Shown: in pieces, positions 54,288 through 64,000 of the stretch | How positions within the stretch are numbered: the first letter of the stretch is position 1 | How the letters are laid out: the number at the start of each line of letters is the position of its first letter | NCBI RefSeq assembly: GCF_019679435.2 | Contig: NZ_CP139781.1 | Location: 1,116,001 to 1,180,000, forward strand | Reading direction: 5' to 3' | DNA length: 64,000 bases | Source: Actomonas aquatica | GTDB taxonomy: Bacteria; Verrucomicrobiota; Verrucomicrobiia; Opitutales; Opitutaceae | Notes under the pieces: model-generated | Seen by the model: only the letters and a program-made list of their open reading frames with translations | What the model was told of the DNA's origin: nothing | Databases searched by the model: none | Made by a program: the position numbers and the translations under genes

Positions 54288-54709
54288 TATTCCGCCACGG
54301 ACTGATCGTGCAGTTTCACGGCCTCCGAGGTCACCTTGACCAACTCGGTCAGCGACACCGGCTTGAGCAGGTAGCGGAACAGCGCCGCTTCATTCACGCT
54401 GCGCAGTAACATCTCCGGCTTCATGTAACCGGTGACCAGAATGCGCTGCATATGCGGATACTCTTCGCGGGCCCGCACCAGAAAGCTCATGCCATTGCCG
54501 CCGGGCATCAGATGGTCGGCGATGACAACTTTGAACTCCTTCTTGCGCAGAATAAATTCCGCCTCGCGCGACGAGGTCGCCGTGGTGCACTCAAACTCCG
54601 AAGAAAGCGCCGAGACGAAGATCTCCAGCAGGGAGGCTTCGTCGTCGACCAACAGGATCGGGTCACGCTTTTTGGGCGCGGGTGCTGACGGGGCGGATTC
54701 AGAGCTCAT
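54287..54709 (-). CDS. Single-domain response regulator
   Basis: A 140-residue REC domain: ILLVDDEA, acceptor aspartate in VIADHLMPGGNG (about residue 67), VTGYMKPE and LLKPVSLTE. The first 17 residues are Ser/Ala/Pro-rich. Similar enough to the following regulator, including the DHLMPG loop, to suggest a duplication. ATG at 54709 chosen. It is the first gene of the pair. Confidence 0.87.
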   Translation of the reverse strand: MSSESAPSAPAPKKRDPILLVDDEASLLEIFVSALSSEFECTTATSSREAEFILRKKEFKVVIADHLMPGGNGMSFLVRAREEYPHMQRILVTGYMKPEMLLRSVNEAALFRYLLKPVSLTELVKVTSEAVKLHDQSVAE

Positions 54710-54828
54710 CGTTCTTCGGAACCGTGAAATGTTGCCTCTCATTGGCAAACTCTAAAGCGAGCCGCCCTCGCCCTGTTTTTTGTTTTGCGTCCTGTTTACG
54801 AGCACAGAACTCTCCCCTCACCAGCAGC

Positions 54829-55854
54829 ATGGATAACAAGGAACTTCACGCAGCGCTGCGCAATGGCTCGATCACCGCCACGGAATTGGCCGCGATTGAC
54901 CCCGCAGATTTCCTGGTGCCGAACGCGGCCGGCAGCACCCCGCTGCACACCGCCGCACGTTATGGTCGCTTGGCCGACCTGCCCACCACCGTGCTCACCG
55001 CCGAAAACATGCTGGTGAAAAACGACTCGGGTTACACTCCGCTGCATCACGCTGCGATGGGTGAAACGCTCGCCCAGGTGCCTGCCTCCTTGCTGAAGCA
55101 CGACCACCTGCTCACGCGCAGCAACAGCGGCTACACCGTCTACCACGCCGCCGCCAGCAACGGCTGCCTCGGCTCACTTCCCGCCGAACTGCTCACCACC
55201 GAACTCATCACGACGCGCAACGACCTCGGCCAAAACCTCCTCCACGAGGCCGCCGAACAAGGTTCGCTGGATCGATTCCCGCCCCAATTCATCACCGCCG
55301 AGCTACTCGCCACCACCAACGCCAGTGGCGAAACCGTCATTCACGTTGCCGCTCTCAACGGCCACCTTGATCAGATCCCGGCCGAGCTGCTCACCGAGGA
55401 AGCCCTGCTCCGCAAAACCCACTCCGGCGACACCGTGCTGCACGCCGCCGCCATCGCCGGCAACCTGCGCCAGATCCCCGACGCCTGCCTGATCCACGAC
55501 AATCTCATCATCGCCTCCAAGGCCGGCTTCACCGCCATCCACGCCGCCGCCGAAACCGGCCAGCTCGACCACATTCCCGCCGAGCACTTCACGCCGGACC
55601 TGTTGCTGCATCGTAACGACCACGGCGACACCCCCCTGCACGCGGCGGCCTACGAGGGCCACCTCGACCAGATCCCGGAACATCTTTTCACGCCCGAGCT
55701 CCTGCAGTCGCGCAACTACAATGGCGTGACCGTCCTGCGCACCGCCATCGTGCGCGGCTTCGACAAACAACTGCCCGCCGCCCTGCAACCCAAACCGCCC
55801 AGCGGTTTGCGCCGCACCCTCGAAAAGTGGGGCCTGCTTCGACCGCAGTATTAA
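54829..55854 (+). CDS. Ankyrin-type repeat protein
   Basis: A 341-residue protein made of about nine 33-residue units with the core G-x-T-x-LH-x-AA-x-x-G-x-L. The second helix is not the usual VVELLLxxGADVN but LDQIPAELLTEELL-like, so the repeat is a divergent ankyrin subtype. No signal peptide or membrane segment; a protein-binding scaffold is likely. The last unit is followed by a basic tail. I start at the ATG at 54829. A weak hairpin, CCGCGC-gtgcta-GCGCGG, follows the stop. Confidence 0.8.
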   Translation: MDNKELHAALRNGSITATELAAIDPADFLVPNAAGSTPLHTAARYGRLADLPTTVLTAENMLVKNDSGYTPLHHAAMGETLAQVPASLLKHDHLLTRSNSGYTVYHAAASNGCLGSLPAELLTTELITTRNDLGQNLLHEAAEQGSLDRFPPQFITAELLATTNASGETVIHVAALNGHLDQIPAELLTEEALLRKTHSGDTVLHAAAIAGNLRQIPDACLIHDNLIIASKAGFTAIHAAAETGQLDHIPAEHFTPDLLLHRNDHGDTPLHAAAYEGHLDQIPEHLFTPELLQSRNYNGVTVLRTAIVRGFDKQLPAALQPKPPSGLRRTLEKWGLLRPQY

Positions 55855-56008
55855 ACCGCGCGTGCTAGCGCGGCCCACCGCGCACCGCCCCGCCACCACG
55901 GCACTTCGCATATCTTGGCGTCCAATCCGCAGGCGTCCTCTTTGGACTTCCCTCGCCCGCCCCCTGTGCTTCACTGCTGGTTCGCGCCGCGTCCGGCGTT
56001 TCAACTGA

Positions 56009-57337
<1,329 letters not shown>

Positions 57338-57372
57338 GCTTCGGATTAGAACCCTTCGTTCTTCGCTTTTTC

Positions 57373-57401
57373 AGCCGGTCCCATCACGGGGCCGGCTTTT
57401 T
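57373..57401 (+). terminator. Rho-independent terminator of eno
   Basis: AGCCGGTCCC and GGGGCCGGCT pair (one G-U) around ATCAC, followed by TTTTT. About 36 nt after the eno stop; it may also serve the convergent exosortase gene. Confidence 0.9.
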
Positions 57402-57416
57402 ATTGGGTCCCGGCGA

Positions 57417-59036
57417 TCATGACCCGTCCGCCACCAGCGGGCTGCGCTCGAGCACCCTCGCCATTTCGCGCTGCAACCACGCCACGGCCGCCGCATCACT
57501 GGCGGCGTCCTGCAGCGCCACCACCACCCGATCGATCTGGGCTTCGCGCTCGCGCTGCAGCACGCGATCCAGTCGCGCGTGAACTATGCCTCTGGCTCCA
57601 CTTAAACCCAAACGCCCCAAAGGCTCATTCTGCCGCGCATCCCAAAGCAGGTTAAACACGTGCTGCGTGTGACCGCGGGTTTCGAAGACGTAGGCCGCAA
57701 ACGGCAAATGGGCGCCATCGACATCCACCACGACCGGCGGCAGTTCGCGCACCATCCGCCCACCGATCGCCGGCATGCAGATCTCCGGACCGTGCCCGGC
57801 TGCCGCCCCCGCCCGATCCTGCGCGTCATCTATCCAACGCAAAACCATCGCGACCGCCCCGCCACTACCGCCTCCGCTGGCACGCCACGAGAGCTGTTCC
57901 GCCTCGCTGCACTGCAACATTTCCAGCACGCGATCCTCAATTTCCAAGCCGGTCCAGCCGGGCACGGTCTCCAAATACCAATGACGTGTCGGCTCGTCCT
58001 GTCGGCCGCCGCCATACCACCATTGCGTGCCCACCTCGGCGAGCACCACCACGAGTGTCGCGGTCACTAATGCCACCCGCGAAACCCGCGGAATCGCTTC
58101 AGTCCTCCGCTTCGGCGCGACGTCCACCTTCGCCGCTTCCGCCGCTTTGGCCACGCGATTGGCGTCCCACCAAACCACCGCCAGCGTCACCACCAAGGCC
58201 ACGATTCCGAGCGGGTCGTGCCACTGGTCTCCCGCGGTCGCGCCGCCGTCCTCGATCTTCCACGTGAGCACCAGTGTGCGCCCCAAATTACTGACCCAGG
58301 CCACCACCAGCGCGACGACCACGATCCGAATGCGACCGCTGACTCTCAACTGAAACAACTCTCCAAAAAGCCAACCGATCATCCAAACCGCCTGCAGGGA
58401 TCGCAATCCGCTGCACGCCGCCTCCACGCCGATCAAACCTGACTCCACTTCGATGACGTTGCCACGCACCACTGCCGCTTTGCCCGCCAACGACAACACC
58501 TCGGCGGCGATTTGCGCGTTGGACTGCATCAGCCATTGCATGACCGGCTCGCGCAACATCGTCGGCCACGCGATCGCCGTGTGCATAAAAAACAGCGCAA
58601 AGCCGGCCCACCGACACGCCGCCCATCCCCCCATCACCCAGAGCGCGCCCAGGGTCGCGACGATAGCCGCCCCCAACGCGCCCCACTGTGCGGTCGGCCA
58701 CAAGCGATTGGCCTCCAGCACGGGCATCACCATCAGCACACCGCCAAGGCCCAACGCATAACCCCACCAGCCCCAGCTTCGGCCACGCGTTCTTTGGGCC
58801 GCTGTAGTCACCACTGAAATTTCAGCACGCCGCAGCCACAGTCCGTAGATCGCCAACAGCGGCACCAACGGACCGTGCAGCAAATCTTCGTCCACCGCCC
58901 ATGCTGTCCGCCATCGCCAGACCACCGGTATCCAAACAATCGCTACAAGCGTGACCCAACCGCTTACGGTCCAGCGCCCTCTCGCGTCATTCGCCAGACG
59001 AATCGCGGGGAAGTTTTGGGATTCGGGAGCCGACAT
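57417..59036 (-). CDS. Exosortase fused to EpsI-type C-terminal domain
   Basis: A membrane transpeptidase-like enzyme that recognises PEP-CTERM signals. The first 300 residues are a series of about eight membrane helices with the catalytic triad Cys in VEAACSGLRS (about 208), Arg in SNLGRTLVLTW (about 253) and His in GDQWHDPLG (about 273), numbered from the ATG at 59036. After another helix (about 330) a soluble domain of about 200 residues follows, with ICMPAIGGRMV, similar to EpsI exosortase-associated proteins. A GTG at 59057 is an alternative start. Divergent from the TPR gene. Confidence 0.88.
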   Translation of the reverse strand: MSAPESQNFPAIRLANDARGRWTVSGWVTLVAIVWIPVVWRWRTAWAVDEDLLHGPLVPLLAIYGLWLRRAEISVVTTAAQRTRGRSWGWWGYALGLGGVLMVMPVLEANRLWPTAQWGALGAAIVATLGALWVMGGWAACRWAGFALFFMHTAIAWPTMLREPVMQWLMQSNAQIAAEVLSLAGKAAVVRGNVIEVESGLIGVEAACSGLRSLQAVWMIGWLFGELFQLRVSGRIRIVVVALVVAWVSNLGRTLVLTWKIEDGGATAGDQWHDPLGIVALVVTLAVVWWDANRVAKAAEAAKVDVAPKRRTEAIPRVSRVALVTATLVVVLAEVGTQWWYGGGRQDEPTRHWYLETVPGWTGLEIEDRVLEMLQCSEAEQLSWRASGGGSGGAVAMVLRWIDDAQDRAGAAAGHGPEICMPAIGGRMVRELPPVVVDVDGAHLPFAAYVFETRGHTQHVFNLLWDARQNEPLGRLGLSGARGIVHARLDRVLQREREAQIDRVVVALQDAASDAAAVAWLQREMARVLERSPLVADGS

Positions 59037-59154
59037 TGGCGCGATGTTTTCGAGCACCCATCCGGGTTAGCGCAAGCCGGCTTCGTCGCCGGCAACATTT
59101 TCACGCCGCCGCGGCACTTTTGCTCGAACCTTTTCGCCAAGTAGGGGGTCAACC

Positions 59155-60900
59155 ATGCGGCACCCGAACTGCTCAGCTACTTTTCCGATGCGTCTTCTGC
59201 CGCCGTCCTGGCGTGAACGATTTGAATCTTACCTCACCCGCCTCTCCGCTGGTGAACGCGCGCGCGTGGGGGGATTGGTCGTTCTGGTGGCCTGCGCCAT
59301 CTTGGCGATACCGGCATGGAAACTCCTCTCCCCGGTCTGGCGTGACTGGCGCGTCAACCGCGCCCTCGAGCAAGCCTCCGCCTCCGCCGAAGCCGGCAAC
59401 TACCGCGCCCTGTTGCTCCACCTGCAACGCGCCTCGCAACTCGCCCCGAGTAACCTGGAAGTGTGGAGCGAGACCGCCGGTTACCTCTCCGCTCTCGGTC
59501 AACCCGATACGCTCGTCGCCTACGAAAACCTGCTGCGCCTCGGCCAGAACGACGTCGACACCCACTACCAACTCGCTCGCGAAGCGCTGCGCTTCGACTC
59601 GCCCGAACGCGCCCGAGACGCGCTCGCTTCGCTGCAGTCCACTCCCGACCTTACCCGCCATCAACTCACCGCCGCCGTCGCGCTGCGTTTGAACGAGCCG
59701 TGGGTCGCCTTGGCCGAGCTGCAAGCGGCCCTGGCCCTCGCCCCGGATAACCCGGAGGTTCGCTACAACCTGAGTGTGCTCCAACTAAACCTGCCCGACG
59801 CTCACGACGAAGCGCAGGCCCGACTACTGGATCTTCGCCACAACGCCGACTACGTCGTGCGTGCCTCGGTCGCGTTACTGCGCGACGCCGGCCGCCAGCG
59901 CGACGCGACGACCGCCTCCACGGTGATCACCGGCTTGGTTGGCGACCGCGCCAACACCTACCCCGACTCCGACCAACTCTTCGCGGCCTTCCTGCAAACG
60001 TTGCAATCACGCGCCACCACCCAACCCACCGATGTCGCCACGGTTGCCCGTTGGATGGTTGAAATCGGTCGCGTCGATTCCGCTCTTGAATGGATCACGA
60101 CCCTGCCCACCGCAACCGACCCCTCCGCGGAACTGGCGCCACTCACCGCCGAACTCGCTCTGCGCGCCCGCCGCCTCGATGTCGCCGCGCCGCTGCTCAT
60201 GCAGGGCACTCTCGGACCACTCGCTCCTGAGACCGTCGTGCTCGCCCTCGCGGCTCAAGAGCAACTGCGCATGAACAAAATCGACCGCGCTCAGTTCACG
60301 TGGAGTGATGCCGTCACCCAAGCCAACGCGGCTCCCTCCGTCGCCCAGCTCCGCACCCTGGCGCGCATCGCCGCGACCGGGAGCAACAACGAGCTGAGCC
60401 TGGCACCGCTGCAGAGCATTCTGAAACGCGACCCCACGGACACCTGGGCATTCACCACTTTGCTCGGCCATTTCACCACGACCGACCGCCGTCGCGACCT
60501 GCAGGAGTTGCTCGACGAACGTCTGCTTCACCAGCCCTCCGATTTGATCGCGCTGCAATGGGCTGTCCGCCTCCACGCGACCAGCCCGATCAAGTCCGCG
60601 ACCTTATCCGATCCCGTGTCCCGCGCGCTGTCCACGGCGCCAGCCGATTCGCCGGTCACCCTCTTCTGCCGGGCGCTACTCGTTCAACGCCAGCACCACA
60701 CCTCGGACGCCGCCGCGATCTGGCAACAAGTCCCCGCCGCGGCCCTCACCCTGCCTGAGTTCCGGCACTGGGGCGCCGTGATCGCGGTCGCTGCCGGCGA
60801 CACCGCCACCGCTCGTCTGCTCCTGGCGGATCCGCCTTCAACCAAGTTGCTCAACGCGGAACGCGAGCAACACCTCCAACTCCTGCGTCAGCTGCAGTGA
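59155..60900 (+). CDS. Membrane-anchored TPR-like repeat protein
   Basis: A 581-residue protein with one N-terminal membrane helix (about 38-57) and then helical repeats of TPR type, clearest in LLHLQRASQLAPSNLEVWSE and ALAELQAALALAPDNPEVRYNLS. The repeats would lie on the outer face of the inner membrane. Such proteins are frequent beside exosortase genes and may help secretion or assembly of the sorted proteins; that is inference. AGGGGGT six nt before the ATG at 59155 supports this start. The PEP-CTERM gene follows on the same strand. Confidence 0.75.
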   Translation: MRHPNCSATFPMRLLPPSWRERFESYLTRLSAGERARVGGLVVLVACAILAIPAWKLLSPVWRDWRVNRALEQASASAEAGNYRALLLHLQRASQLAPSNLEVWSETAGYLSALGQPDTLVAYENLLRLGQNDVDTHYQLAREALRFDSPERARDALASLQSTPDLTRHQLTAAVALRLNEPWVALAELQAALALAPDNPEVRYNLSVLQLNLPDAHDEAQARLLDLRHNADYVVRASVALLRDAGRQRDATTASTVITGLVGDRANTYPDSDQLFAAFLQTLQSRATTQPTDVATVARWMVEIGRVDSALEWITTLPTATDPSAELAPLTAELALRARRLDVAAPLLMQGTLGPLAPETVVLALAAQEQLRMNKIDRAQFTWSDAVTQANAAPSVAQLRTLARIAATGSNNELSLAPLQSILKRDPTDTWAFTTLLGHFTTTDRRRDLQELLDERLLHQPSDLIALQWAVRLHATSPIKSATLSDPVSRALSTAPADSPVTLFCRALLVQRQHHTSDAAAIWQQVPAAALTLPEFRHWGAVIAVAAGDTATARLLLADPPSTKLLNAEREQHLQLLRQLQ

Positions 60901-60942
60901 CCCCGAGTCACGCGAACTTTTTTCATACTCGCGGCTCCCTAT

Positions 60943-60971
60943 TGACAATCGTCCCACTTCCCTCGTTAGGT
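60943..60971 (+). promoter_or_regulatory. Weak promoter candidate before the PEP-CTERM gene
   Basis: A consensus TTGACA at 60943-60948 is followed 17 nt later by TTAGGT, a poor -10. Transcription would begin about 5-8 nt before the ATG at 60981, giving an almost leaderless mRNA. Low confidence. Confidence 0.25.
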
Positions 60972-60980
60972 TCAATCATC

Positions 60981-62135
60981 ATGAGGAAATCACCCTATAC
61001 CGGGCTTATGGTCGCCGCATCCGTTTCCATCGGCGCCGCGACTGCGTTGGGCCAAGTCTCGCTCGAATCGGACATCGCCCAACTCGATTCCTACCTCCGA
61101 AACTACAATCTCATCAGCTTCGGCAACGCCTCCTTTGCGGGCTCACAGGACACCCACGGTGGTCTCGCGGTAGCCGGCGACCTCTTCCTCGGCTCCGGCA
61201 CCGATGTTGCCCAACGCGACGATCTTTTTGGTCTTTCCAGTGATCCGACCCTCTACGTGGGCGGTCAACTCACCACCAACGGCACCGTGCATCTCGAGAA
61301 CGGTTACGCCGCCCTCCCCGGACTCTCCGGCAGTTGGAGCTACGACAGCGTAACCCAGCGACTCAGCAACAACGGCAACAGCACCCTGCTGAGTTCTTCC
61401 AACGCCTACGGCGGCGGCACCACGCTCGCCGGCAGTGACCCCCGCGGCAACCCCACCCCGGCCGATTGGGATTGGAGCGCCATGTCCACCGCGGTCACCG
61501 GTATCTCCACCAACATCGCCAACGCCACCGCCAACGGCACGATGTCCCTCAACAGCGGCGCCCTCACCTTCGACGCGGGTGCCATCACCGAAGGTGTTGT
61601 GGTCTTCGATCTCGATCTCAGCCGCTTCAACAACGTTGTCTACGACTTCAACGACGACGGCGTCTTCGAGTTCAATTCCGAGAAAGTCGACCGCATCGTC
61701 ATGAACATACCGGACGACGTGGTCTTCGCCATCAACGTCCGCAACGGCACCGACGGCGACGTGCTCTTCGGTAACTCCATCGGCATCAATTTTAACGGCG
61801 GCGACAACATGGACCAGTTGCTCTGGAACATCGTGCCCGACTCCGATCCGCTCACCACCGACTCCATGTCACTCGGCGGAGGCGCGTCCTTCTACGGCAC
61901 CGTGCTCGCGCCCCTCGTCGACTTGAGCAACATCGGCAACGTCGCCCCCAACGGCCAAATCATAGCGGCCAACTACTCCCACAATGCCAACGCCGAGCTC
62001 CACTACGTCGGCTTTGATGCTCCCGTCAGCTTCTCCGCCGTGCCGGAGCCCCGCACCTGGAGTTTGATCGCGCTGGCTTTCGCCGCCGTGGCCATGGAGT
62101 TTCACCGCCGCCGCCGCCGCCGAATCGAGGCCTGA
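60981..62135 (+). CDS. PEP-CTERM sorted choice-of-anchor A family protein
   Basis: A 384-residue secreted protein. A signal peptide (residues 1-25, ending ALGQ) is followed by a choice-of-anchor A domain (YNLISFGNASF, HGGLAVAGDLFLG, LYVGGQLTTNGTV, ASFYGTVLAPLVDLSN). The C-terminus is a PEP-CTERM signal: VPEP at about residue 353, a hydrophobic helix, then six arginines and RIEA. Exosortase would cut at the signal and move the protein to the cell surface or outside. The domain is Gly/Asn/Asp-rich, as in adhesive or matrix proteins. It lies next to an exosortase gene on each side. Followed by a strong terminator. Confidence 0.9.
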   Translation: MRKSPYTGLMVAASVSIGAATALGQVSLESDIAQLDSYLRNYNLISFGNASFAGSQDTHGGLAVAGDLFLGSGTDVAQRDDLFGLSSDPTLYVGGQLTTNGTVHLENGYAALPGLSGSWSYDSVTQRLSNNGNSTLLSSSNAYGGGTTLAGSDPRGNPTPADWDWSAMSTAVTGISTNIANATANGTMSLNSGALTFDAGAITEGVVVFDLDLSRFNNVVYDFNDDGVFEFNSEKVDRIVMNIPDDVVFAINVRNGTDGDVLFGNSIGINFNGGDNMDQLLWNIVPDSDPLTTDSMSLGGGASFYGTVLAPLVDLSNIGNVAPNGQIIAANYSHNANAELHYVGFDAPVSFSAVPEPRTWSLIALAFAAVAMEFHRRRRRRIEA

Positions 62136-62175
62136 ACGACGCCTCCCGCTCCACCCGATTCCCCCCCCCCGACTG

Positions 62176-62202
62176 CGCCGCTGAAATTTCAGCGGCGTTT
62201 TT
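62176..62202 (+). terminator. Rho-independent terminator of the PEP-CTERM gene
   Basis: CGCCGCTGAAA and its exact complement TTTCAGCGGCG form an 11-bp palindrome followed by TTTTT. A run of ten C precedes it. Confidence 0.93.
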
Positions 62203-62252
62203 CTTGGATTTCTTTGCAACTTCGACCGGGGGCGGCGGGTTCTTCCCATAAC

Positions 62253-63086
62253 ATGCTCCGCAAACTCCTGCTCCCCGCCCTTCTCCTGCTCACGCCGGCG
62301 TTTACCTTCGCCAAGATCAACCGCGAGGTTGAGCGCAGCTTCACGGTGCGTCCCGGCTCGGAAATCAAAGTCGATATCTCCGGCGGCTCCATCAAGGCCG
62401 AGATCGTGCGCGGCGACACCGCCTCGCTCACCCTGCACCAAACCTTTCACACCAACGACGAGCGCGACATCGCCGAAATCCTCGAGCGCTATAAAATCAC
62501 CTTCGAACAGCAGGGTGACGACGTGGTGCTCGATATCGAATCCGCCAAGAGCGGCGGCTGGTTCTCCGGTTGGTCCAAGAAAAACCGCGCCAGCTTTAAG
62601 GTGACGCTCACCTGCCCCGACTACGTCGACCTCAACCTCGACACCTCCGGCGGCTCCATCTCCGTCGATGGTGAAGTCACCGGCGACCTTATCGCCGATA
62701 CCTCGGGTGGTTCGATCAACGTCACCGGCGGCACCGGCTACCTCAACCTCGACACTTCCGGTGGCTCCATCTCCGTCAAACGCGCCCTCGGCCGCGTCCG
62801 CGCCGATACCTCCGGCGGCTCCATTCGCATCAACTACGTCGGCCCCGATGTCGAAGACGTGAACGCCGACACTTCCGGTGGCTCCATCAAAATCGGTCTC
62901 GATCCGGACGGCAGCTACGACCTTTACGCCGACACCTCTGGCGGCCGCGTCACCATCGACGAACTTGCCATCACCCCTCACAAGATCACCCGCACCCACG
63001 CCGAGGGTGAGATCAACGGCGGCGGTGCCCGCGTCCGCGCCGACACCTCAGGCGGCTCCATCACCATCTACGCCGCCGATCAATAA
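62253..63086 (+). CDS. DUF4097-type repeat protein, exported
   Basis: A 277-residue protein with a signal peptide (about 1-19, ending TFA). From about residue 35 it contains eight DTSGGSI-like units (first DISGGSI, one DTSGGRV) separated by 15-35 residues, each likely one turn of a beta-solenoid, as in DUF4097/adhesin-like proteins. The DNA of the repeats is similar too, so slippage could change their number. Role unknown; it lies between two exosortase genes but has no PEP-CTERM signal. The ATG at 62253 is used. Confidence 0.8.
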   Translation: MLRKLLLPALLLLTPAFTFAKINREVERSFTVRPGSEIKVDISGGSIKAEIVRGDTASLTLHQTFHTNDERDIAEILERYKITFEQQGDDVVLDIESAKSGGWFSGWSKKNRASFKVTLTCPDYVDLNLDTSGGSISVDGEVTGDLIADTSGGSINVTGGTGYLNLDTSGGSISVKRALGRVRADTSGGSIRINYVGPDVEDVNADTSGGSIKIGLDPDGSYDLYADTSGGRVTIDELAITPHKITRTHAEGEINGGGARVRADTSGGSITIYAADQ

Positions 63087-63118
63087 GCACGCCCGCCGCG
63101 CTCCCTGGAAAAAGTTAC

Positions 63119-64000
63119 TCAGCCCCGTCGCTGCTTGCCCACCGTGGGCTTGAGCAGCCGCGGGGCTTCTCTTTGCAACCACGCCACCGCGGCCGGCACG
63201 GAGTAATCGCCCTCCAGCACCAACACGACGCGATCGCGATCGGCATAACGTTGGCTAGCCCAGACTCGCGCGAGCCGTTCGTCCTCCACCGTCACTCCGC
63301 GTTGCGCGCGCGGCATCGACTCGCCTCGCATCGCGTCCCACACCGCGTTGAAGACCGTCTGCACCCGCCCCTGCGTTTCGAAACGATAGACATCGAAGAT
63401 CAACTCCCGCGCGCCCAGCTTCAGCGCCACCTCGCCGGGTTGATCGAGCAACCGCCCCCCCACCGCCGGCATGCACACCGAAGGGTCGTGGGAATTGGTC
63501 AGTGAACTCGCCGCGGTTTGATCATTTTCCCACCGGAAAATCGCCGCCAGAGCCGCCGTGCGACTGCTGGCCGAGGTCTGCAACTGCCGCGCACTGGTGC
63601 ACAACAAAATCTCTCGCGTGGTCTCATGCACCGCTTCTGCCACCCAATCGGCCGAAGGGTCGCACAACTCCCAACGTTGCGTCACCACCGCGTCCTGCCC
63701 GCGTTCATACCAATGCCGCACCGCCACCTCGACCAGGAGAGTTTCGAGTAACACGGCCAACAGCGCCGGACGCCACACACGCGGCCACGCCCCCGGAGTC
63801 GCGGCGATCGGCGCGGCCGCTTTCGACCGCGTGAACCGACCCGCCTCCCACTGCGCATACACCACCGCCACCACCAAGGTGCCGATGAGCACGGCCATGC
63901 CGGCCTCGTCGTGCCAGACCTCGTTGGCGTGCAGTCCCTCCACCCCGATCCGCCAGGTCAAAAACACCGTGCGCATCACATTGCCGACCAATGCCGCGAT
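63119..64000 (-). CDS. Second exosortase-EpsI fusion, cut by the window edge
   Basis: Only the C-terminal part is present; the frame stays open to base 64000. It shows the catalytic arginine in NVMRTVFLTW and the histidine in EVWHDEAG, a membrane helix (AVLLETLLVEVAVRHW) and a soluble EpsI-like domain with VCMPAVGGRLL and the end VAAVAWLQRE-like motif seen in the first fusion. The catalytic cysteine would lie beyond the window. The two fusions share layout but differ considerably in sequence, so they are paralogues with perhaps different substrates. Confidence 0.82.
   Translation of the reverse strand: MAALVGNVMRTVFLTWRIGVEGLHANEVWHDEAGMAVLIGTLVVAVVYAQWEAGRFTRSKAAAPIAATPGAWPRVWRPALLAVLLETLLVEVAVRHWYERGQDAVVTQRWELCDPSADWVAEAVHETTREILLCTSARQLQTSASSRTAALAAIFRWENDQTAASSLTNSHDPSVCMPAVGGRLLDQPGEVALKLGARELIFDVYRFETQGRVQTVFNAVWDAMRGESMPRAQRGVTVEDERLARVWASQRYADRDRVVLVLEGDYSVPAAVAWLQREAPRLLKPTVGKQRRG

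Noticed and set aside
62161..62170. Run of ten C, a possible phase-variation tract
   Set aside because: It lies after the PEP-CTERM stop codon and before a terminator, so length changes would not shift any reading frame or obvious promoter.

Overview
The window reads as a chromosomal segment of a GC-rich member of the PVC superphylum, most likely a Verrucomicrobiota of the Opitutales/Opitutaceae type. Supporting evidence is the 51-residue small basic protein at 42604-42759 that is a known PVC signature, a tandem-fused UvrA of about 1900 residues (a form also known from chlamydiae), exosortase/PEP-CTERM genes, and very few Shine-Dalgarno sequences in front of otherwise clear housekeeping genes. 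Taxonomy and base composition are judged by eye; nothing was computed.

Layout. 1-3850 is a mobile-element remnant: a non-coding left end, a three-gene operon ending in an intact tyrosine recombinase, and a frameshifted second recombinase on the other strand. 3855-8529 holds a phosphoesterase, an unknown gene, gmd and polX. 8826-11712 carries a menaquinone block (hotdog thioesterase, menE, menC). 11934-15821 has guaB and a long divergent purA side by side, the two enzymes that leave IMP, then a DUF5069 gene. 16075-19950 is a leftward run folC-accD-comF-truA. 20073-24894 holds a chemoreceptor, ruvX, manC and a MoeB-rhodanese fusion. 24926-30586 has a class IV aminotransferase, an H-NS-like gene, a formamidase-family enzyme, a small gene whose start codon lies in a hairpin, ugd and a class I aminotransferase. 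30708-35195 is ftsH, tilS, serS. 35362-39206 has a sulfotransferase, an LpxL-like acyltransferase and two oligopeptide ABC ATPases without permeases. 39315-43946 contains trmL, a response regulator, thrB, smpB, rpoZ, cutA, the PVC protein, a DUF368 transporter and tRNA-Arg(CCG). 44131-57337 has lpdA, a holin-like membrane protein, a GT4 glycosyltransferase with a DeoR regulator, the giant uvrA, two coupled response regulators, an ankyrin-type protein and eno. 57417-64000 is a protein-sorting locus: exosortase-EpsI fusion, TPR protein, PEP-CTERM protein, DUF4097 protein and a second exosortase-EpsI fusion cut by the window edge.

How the genes work together. manC and gmd provide GDP-mannose and GDP-4-keto-6-deoxymannose, and ugd provides UDP-glucuronate, for a surface polysaccharide; the glycosyltransferase, sulfotransferase, acyltransferase and DUF368 lipid-carrier transporter fit envelope building, although these genes are scattered. 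menE, menC and the thioesterase serve menaquinone synthesis. The exosortases would process proteins such as the PEP-CTERM protein next to them.

Between genes there is much repeated material. Many intergenic hairpins begin with GTAG (or GTGG), which is the hallmark of REP elements mobilised by TnpA-REP/RAYT transposases, and several spacers consist of degenerate iterations of 7-8 nt words. The observations I think most deserve checking are the REP family, a hairpin that buries the start codon at 27503, a 20-bp inverted copy of the polX 3' end, loss of zinc cysteines in both AccD and UvrA, and the integrase operon.
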